From positions 1-50,285 of the IMG/VR virus record IMGVR_UViG_3300043313_001828: 50,285 nt of DNA; one strand, given 5' to 3'. Position numbers and translations under genes: made by a program. This DNA comes from a virus. Below, in pieces: positions 46,531-50,285 of this stretch. The notes below the pieces were generated by a model that was not told where the DNA came from, made no database searches, and saw nothing but the letters and a program-made list of their open reading frames with translations. Every line of letters begins with the position of its first letter. Position 1 is the stretch's first letter.

Positions 46531-47205
46531 CTAGGGATGAGATCCGCAGCCCCAGTATTTCGCCGGGTTGATCGCCTTCAAGAACTGGCTCGTGTAGTAC
46601 GCCTGGGCAAAGTTGCTCTTGGGATGCACGCCGTCCCAGCCGTACGGGATGCCAATCCAGTAGACCGGCATCCCCGTCATATCAACGTAGGTTGCCCCGT
46701 ACTGCTCTGCCTTCGCCTTGTTCACATCCTCCAGCCCCTGCCACACGGCCTGGAAGTCCTGCGCCCAGTTGAACGGCGGGGGCTTGACGCTCTGCTGCCC
46801 CTGGGCTGCGAGTGGGGTCATGCCGACGACGATGATCTGTGTCGGCTGCACGGCCATTGCGAGGATCGCGGTCATCATCGTATCCCAGGCAGCCGCGTAG
46901 GTGGTCGGGTTATTGAGGTCATCGGCATAGAAGAAGTCATTCGTGCCGTACTCGATGATTAGCTTGGCGGGCGTGTACGGCACGATGCGGACGGGGACGC
47001 CCGTGGCGCCGCTGTTCCCGGTGATGGTTTGCAGCGTGGTGCCGCCGATTGCGCCTCGGGTGAGGTCGGCCGGGCTGACTCCCTTGCCGACCCGCGTCCA
47101 GCCCATAACGTTACAGACGCCGTCAAACCAGCGACCGCCGCCATAGATGGTTGGATCCATCGTGCTGTCGCTGACGCTATCCCCGTAGACTTCAGCCGTC
47201 GGCAT
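46531..47205 (-). CDS. SGNH/GDSL-type hydrolase
   Basis: 224 aa from ATG 47205. Block I 'VYGDSVSDS' has the Ser nucleophile. 'IIEYGTNDFF' supplies the block III Asn, and 'YGWDGVHPKSNFAQ' the catalytic Asp and His. It sits after the fibre genes, so probably a virion or tail-associated esterase that deacetylates surface polysaccharide. The extreme C-terminus may be cassette-derived (see HNH I). Confidence 0.8.
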   Translation of the reverse strand: MPTAEVYGDSVSDSTMDPTIYGGGRWFDGVCNVMGWTRVGKGVSPADLTRGAIGGTTLQTITGNSGATGVPVRIVPYTPAKLIIEYGTNDFFYADDLNNPTTYAAAWDTMMTAILAMAVQPTQIIVVGMTPLAAQGQQSVKPPPFNWAQDFQAVWQGLEDVNKAKAEQYGATYVDMTGMPVYWIGIPYGWDGVHPKSNFAQAYYTSQFLKAINPAKYWGCGSHP

Positions 47206-47674
47206 CGGCTGCCTCCTGCGGCAGTTGCTCGGCAAAGCGCATCGCCAGATCAAGGAACTGCTGGCGCGTCATGGGCGGCTCCTCCGGCTGCGGTCGCTCC
47301 TCCGGCGGCACATAGGGCAGGACGGGAGCCGCGTGCCGCTCGCCGTCATCGTTCAAATGCCAGTGCCCGCCCAGTCGCTCCACATGCCCGCGGACCTCCT
47401 CCACCGCTCGCGCACGCTTCTTCTTGCCGTGATGGACGCGGTGCGCGACGTGGAGTGCCTGGGCGCCGGGATCCCCATGCACGGGGACGTAGACGGTGTG
47501 CCGCCCGTTCTCATCTTCCACCTCGGGACTGACGAGGAGCGTTTCGTCCAGCCCCAGTTCCGGGTGCCCCGCGACCAGGGGAGGATGCGTCCAGTCAGCG
47601 ATGGTGAATGTATGCTCTACGCCGTCATGTACCATCGTCGCCTTGCCGTGCTTGTCAAGGTCCGTGAACTGCAT
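47192..47674 (-). CDS. Tail-fibre-adjacent protein, unknown function
   Basis: 160 aa, SD GGAGGAG. 'TMVHDGVEHTFTIADWTHPP', 'HVAHRVHHGKKKRARAVEEV', then a Pro/Glu-rich linker and helix 'TRQQFLDLAMRFAEQLPQEA'. Between fibre and SGNH hydrolase genes; possible fibre chaperone or connector. Confidence 0.55.
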   Translation of the reverse strand: MQFTDLDKHGKATMVHDGVEHTFTIADWTHPPLVAGHPELGLDETLLVSPEVEDENGRHTVYVPVHGDPGAQALHVAHRVHHGKKKRARAVEEVRGHVERLGGHWHLNDDGERHAAPVLPYVPPEERPQPEEPPMTRQQFLDLAMRFAEQLPQEAADADG

Positions 47675-47686
47675 CGCTCGCTCCTC

Positions 47687-48643
47687 CTAGAACGTGATCG
47701 TATCAACGATGAGCGTCGCTCCGGTGATGAACGTGTCCGCGTTGGCCGCGCTCCCGACGACGTCGATCGTCGCGAAGGTGTCGCTGAAGTTGGTCACGGT
47801 CGGATTGGCGAGGAGGTTGGCTTGCGACGATCCTGTCATGTCAACGATGGGAGCGGCGGGAATCCCGTTCATACGGATGAAGGGGATCGTGAACTGGTGA
47901 TGCTCATTCGTGCTATTGGTACGGAAGCGGCAGTTGAACGGCAACTTCTGGTAACGATGGCGAACGCGAAGCCACTCCTCTACCGGGTCGAGCGGCACGT
48001 AGGGCACGGGCCCCGGCGTTTGGGTGAGCATGAAGTTGTCGAGGTAGTAGGTGGCATTCTGCTGCGCCACGAAGCCGACATAGATAATGCTCGCGTTGCT
48101 GGCAATCACGCCCGTTGCCGTCAGGGTCGTGAAGGCTCCCAGCGCGGTGACCTGCCCGTTGTAGATATTGAAGTCATCCTGGAGGAAGACGTAGCCGGAC
48201 GCGGCCGCCGCGCCGATCACACGCCCGCTCACACTGAGTTGCTTACTGCGGTACTTCTCCACTTCAACGGTGATTTGATAGATGGTCGCTCCGCTGCCGT
48301 TGCTGTCAAACTTCAGGCTCGTGGCGCTGCCGTCCACCGTGCCCGTGTCTCGCGTGCTGTGCCCACCCAGGACGATCCAGCCGTCCGCTCCTGCCTGTGC
48401 CTGTGCCGCGCTCCCATCAATGGGGCCATTGCCGCGCTGCCAGATTTCAAAGCCTGGGTTGGTGAGGATATTCTTCTCGTACTGCGGCACCTGGGAGAGC
48501 GCGGCGCCAACGATCTTATCGGTATTGGTCCCCAGGAGCATTTCCTGGGTGTAGCGCCCAAAGTCCAGGATGTTGTTCCAGTCCGTCGTCGTCACCTGAT
48601 CATTCACGGCACGGTAGGTGCCCAGGCTAGGTTTGGTGGTCAA
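47687..48643 (-). CDS. Tail fibre / receptor-binding protein (paralogue 2)
   Basis: 318 aa from TTG 48643 behind AAAGGGGG. MTTKPSLGTYRAVNDQVTTT opens as in paralogue 3. NPGFEIWQRGNGP and the C-terminal RYQ..PFNCRFRTNS block are shared with the other two. The middle is diverged beta-rich sequence. Multiple fibres with conserved ends and variable cores suggest receptor diversification. Confidence 0.75.
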   Translation of the reverse strand: MTTKPSLGTYRAVNDQVTTTDWNNILDFGRYTQEMLLGTNTDKIVGAALSQVPQYEKNILTNPGFEIWQRGNGPIDGSAAQAQAGADGWIVLGGHSTRDTGTVDGSATSLKFDSNGSGATIYQITVEVEKYRSKQLSVSGRVIGAAAASGYVFLQDDFNIYNGQVTALGAFTTLTATGVIASNASIIYVGFVAQQNATYYLDNFMLTQTPGPVPYVPLDPVEEWLRVRHRYQKLPFNCRFRTNSTNEHHQFTIPFIRMNGIPAAPIVDMTGSSQANLLANPTVTNFSDTFATIDVVGSAANADTFITGATLIVDTITF

Positions 48644-48667
48644 AATCGCACCCCCTTTATCCTATTG

Positions 48668-48746
48668 TTGTGCGGTAAACTCGGATGGGTTATAATGAAG
48701 TCGTTGCCAACGAAATGCCCTCACGTTGCTCTAACAGCGTGAGGGC
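48668..48746 (+). promoter_or_regulatory. HNH J leader: promoter and stem-loop
   Basis: TTGTGC (48668-48673), 17-bp spacer, perfect TATAAT (48691-48696). Stem-loop 48717-48746: GCCCTCACG / CGTGAGGGC, 9 bp, with a 12-nt loop. AAAGG lies about 12 nt from the ATG. It starts with the same GAAATGCC as the other leaders. Confidence 0.65.
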
Positions 48747-48770
48747 GCACACCGGAAAGGTGAGTTTCCG

Positions 48771-49490
48771 ATGCCAGCCAAGGGTAGCATCACCGTCCCC
48801 AAGGTGGAATGTCAGTGTGCGCGTTGTGGCAAGACGTACTTCGTCTGGCCCTCCATACTCGCTGCTGGGCGGAAGAGGTATTGTTCTCGCGAATGCGCAC
48901 GGGAAAGCCAGAAAAAGCCTGACGGTGAACGATTCAAGACAACCGTCGCCTTCACCTGCGGGCACTGTGGCGTGACGTTCTATCGGCCCCCATCCTCCCA
49001 TGCCAAGCATTGCTCTCGCACGTGCTCACGCGCCGTGCAAGTAGGTGAGCGCGCCCCTCGATGGCGCAACGGCCATTCATTGCCCCACACGTGGACGCGC
49101 GTGGATCGCACCTGCGAGCACTGCGGCAAGACGTTCCACGTCAAGGCATCCGCCGTTCGCTATTCAGGTGCGCGCTATTGTTCCGTCAAGTGCCATAACG
49201 ACGCGCGCCGCTTGCCCGATGTGGAAACCCATCGGTTGCGCGGCTCTTACCGCTATGCCGCTTGGCGAACCAAAGTGGTGACGCGCGACCGCTACACGTG
49301 CCAGCGATGCGGGCAGACGCGGGGCAAACTGAACGCGCATCACGTCAAGCCGTGGGCGAAGCACCCCGAACTTCGATTCGATGTGTCGAACGGCATCACC
49401 CTCTGCATTCCCTGCCATCGCGCCGTCCATCGCGGCGATAACTGGGCCTACGGCTCACTGACCAGTGTGAGCGTGTCTTCGATGCTATAG
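48771..49490 (+). CDS. HNH homing endonuclease J with multiple zinc knuckles
   Basis: 239 aa. Three CxxC...CxxxC knuckles (CARCG/CSREC, CGHCG/CSRTC, CEHCG/CSVKC), then HNH: WRTKVVTRDRYTCQRCGQ, LNAHHVKPWAKHP, CIPCHRAVH. The last 17 codons overlap the 3-prime end of the convergent fibre gene by 43 nt. Close relative of HNH A; both sit among fibre paralogues, antisense to them. Confidence 0.92.
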   Translation: MPAKGSITVPKVECQCARCGKTYFVWPSILAAGRKRYCSRECARESQKKPDGERFKTTVAFTCGHCGVTFYRPPSSHAKHCSRTCSRAVQVGERAPRWRNGHSLPHTWTRVDRTCEHCGKTFHVKASAVRYSGARYCSVKCHNDARRLPDVETHRLRGSYRYAAWRTKVVTRDRYTCQRCGQTRGKLNAHHVKPWAKHPELRFDVSNGITLCIPCHRAVHRGDNWAYGSLTSVSVSSML

Positions 49491-50285
49491 GTGTCGGTCG
49501 TCGTATTCGTGGCAACAATCTCAGCGCGGCACGCGTCCGCGTTGATGTCCGCTGCCGAGTAGCCGGTGACGTTGTTCCGTGTCCCCGCCGTGATCGTCAC
49601 CGTGGGCGCCGCCATCATCCGCACGGGATAGATGACGGTCGTGTCACGAAACTCGGTGGCCTGGAGCGTGCGGAACCGCTGGCTGCTGACCACCTTCTGA
49701 TAGTGGCGCAGACAGCGTTCAAGCTCCTGATCGGGCGGGAGAGCAACATAGGTCAGACCCGTCACACTGCCTTCCACGACGATGGCATTATCTGCCGCGA
49801 ACGCGGTGCTGCCGGAGACAGAGTCAAAGATTATCTGTGCCCAGCCAGTCGTGGGTGCATTATTGAAGGTGAGTGTGCATTGCAAGAGGGTGAACTGCCC
49901 CGCCACACTGCGTGAAGACTGCGCCCCGGCAATGCCGTCATACAACTGCATGTATGCGCCGCCACCTGTCGCGCAATAGACGAGCGCGGAAAAGGTGAGC
50001 GTCCTGCCGGCATACTCCGCAAAGTTCTCGATCTTGTGGACGAGCTGGCAGTTTCCCGTGCTGACCTGGGTATAGGTGCCGCTCGCCATGTACTTACTAT
50101 TGGGCACGGTGGCCGCGCCCTGGCTGACACTGATGGTGCTGGTGGCATTATTGAGAAACCAGCCGTCGGCAGTGAGCGCCCCGTTCGTCGTGAATGGCCC
50201 TGGGCCACGCTGCCAGATCTCGAAACCACCATTTGTCAGGAGGTTGTCATAGTAGCCCTGGACGCCCAGGACGCTGCCAATGGCA
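49448..50285 (-). CDS. Tail fibre paralogue 3, main part (cut by window end)
   Basis: Open frame enters at 50285 and ends at TAG 49448. It contains NGGFEIWQRGPGP, 'KIENFAEYAGRTLTFSALVY' and the C-terminal 'LRHYQKVVSSQRFRTLQATE' block shared with the other fibres. The missing first 28 codons are at 86 to 1, in matching frame. Same likely receptor-binding role. Confidence 0.8.
   Translation of the reverse strand, partial: AIGSVLGVQGYYDNLLTNGGFEIWQRGPGPFTTNGALTADGWFLNNATSTISVSQGAATVPNSKYMASGTYTQVSTGNCQLVHKIENFAEYAGRTLTFSALVYCATGGGAYMQLYDGIAGAQSSRSVAGQFTLLQCTLTFNNAPTTGWAQIIFDSVSGSTAFAADNAIVVEGSVTGLTYVALPPDQELERCLRHYQKVVSSQRFRTLQATEFRDTTVIYPVRMMAAPTVTITAGTRNNVTGYSAADINADACRAEIVATNTTTDTYSIEDTLTLVSEP

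Noticed and set aside
1-50285. tRNA genes and CRISPR arrays
   Set aside because: Nothing in the window reads as a tRNA cloverleaf with conserved TTCRA arm, nor as regularly spaced direct repeats of 25-40 bp.

Overview
The window looks like the genome of a temperate, tailed double-stranded DNA phage (siphovirus type: very long tape measure protein, tube protein, tail terminator, no sheath). Coding density is high and GC is roughly 60 percent. The host cannot be named from sequence alone. SD-led genes, sigma70-type promoters and an endolysin with a C-terminal wall-binding-like region suit a high-GC, probably monoderm bacterium such as an actinobacterium or Chloroflexota member; that is inference. 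The two window ends join in frame: bases 86 to 1 (minus strand) encode the N-terminus of a tail-fibre paralogue whose remainder is 50285 to 49448 (924 nt, 308 codons). The window is therefore probably one complete, circularly closed or circularly permuted genome of about 50.3 kb.

Layout. (1) Late operon, minus strand, from 22.4 kb down through 1 and, across the join, to 41.4 kb: terS, terL (with intein), portal, prohead protease with nested scaffold, decoration protein, major capsid protein, head-tail connectors, tail terminator, tail tube, tail assembly chaperones with a -1 frameshift product, tape measure (1599 aa), minor tail protein, three paralogous fibres, SGNH hydrolase, small membrane and coiled-coil proteins, endolysin and LL-H-type holin. 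(2) Early/replication operon, minus strand, 33.2 to 22.6 kb: small proteins, RecT/Bet-type annealase (with intein), replication initiator with repeats inside its gene, helicase-loader-like protein, degenerate metallopeptidase-like protein, nuclease, DpdA/TGT-like protein. (3) Immunity and integration, 33.4 to 36.2 kb: divergent XRE regulators, ImmA/IrrE peptidase, large serine recombinase. (4) Plus-strand accessory operon, 36.3 to 41.2 kb, from a near-consensus promoter: WYL-like protein, many small unknowns, ASCH protein and a truncated kinase N-lobe.

The striking feature is the load of mobile DNA. There are ten free-standing HNH homing-endonuclease genes (two carry AP2 domains, one NUMOD3) plus two LAGLIDADG inteins. 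At least four HNH cassettes, probably six, sit beside a diverged duplicate of the end of the gene they invaded, as if each cassette brings a replacement gene end that restores the target and leaves a remnant behind. Seven cassettes share a 5-prime leader with a -10 element and a stem-loop whose stems covary.

A second, apparently unrelated family consists of palindromic elements of about 55 bp with a conserved core and freely varying complementary arms. It occurs at three loci, and at 18935-19099 three copies are nested one inside another. I do not recognise this family.
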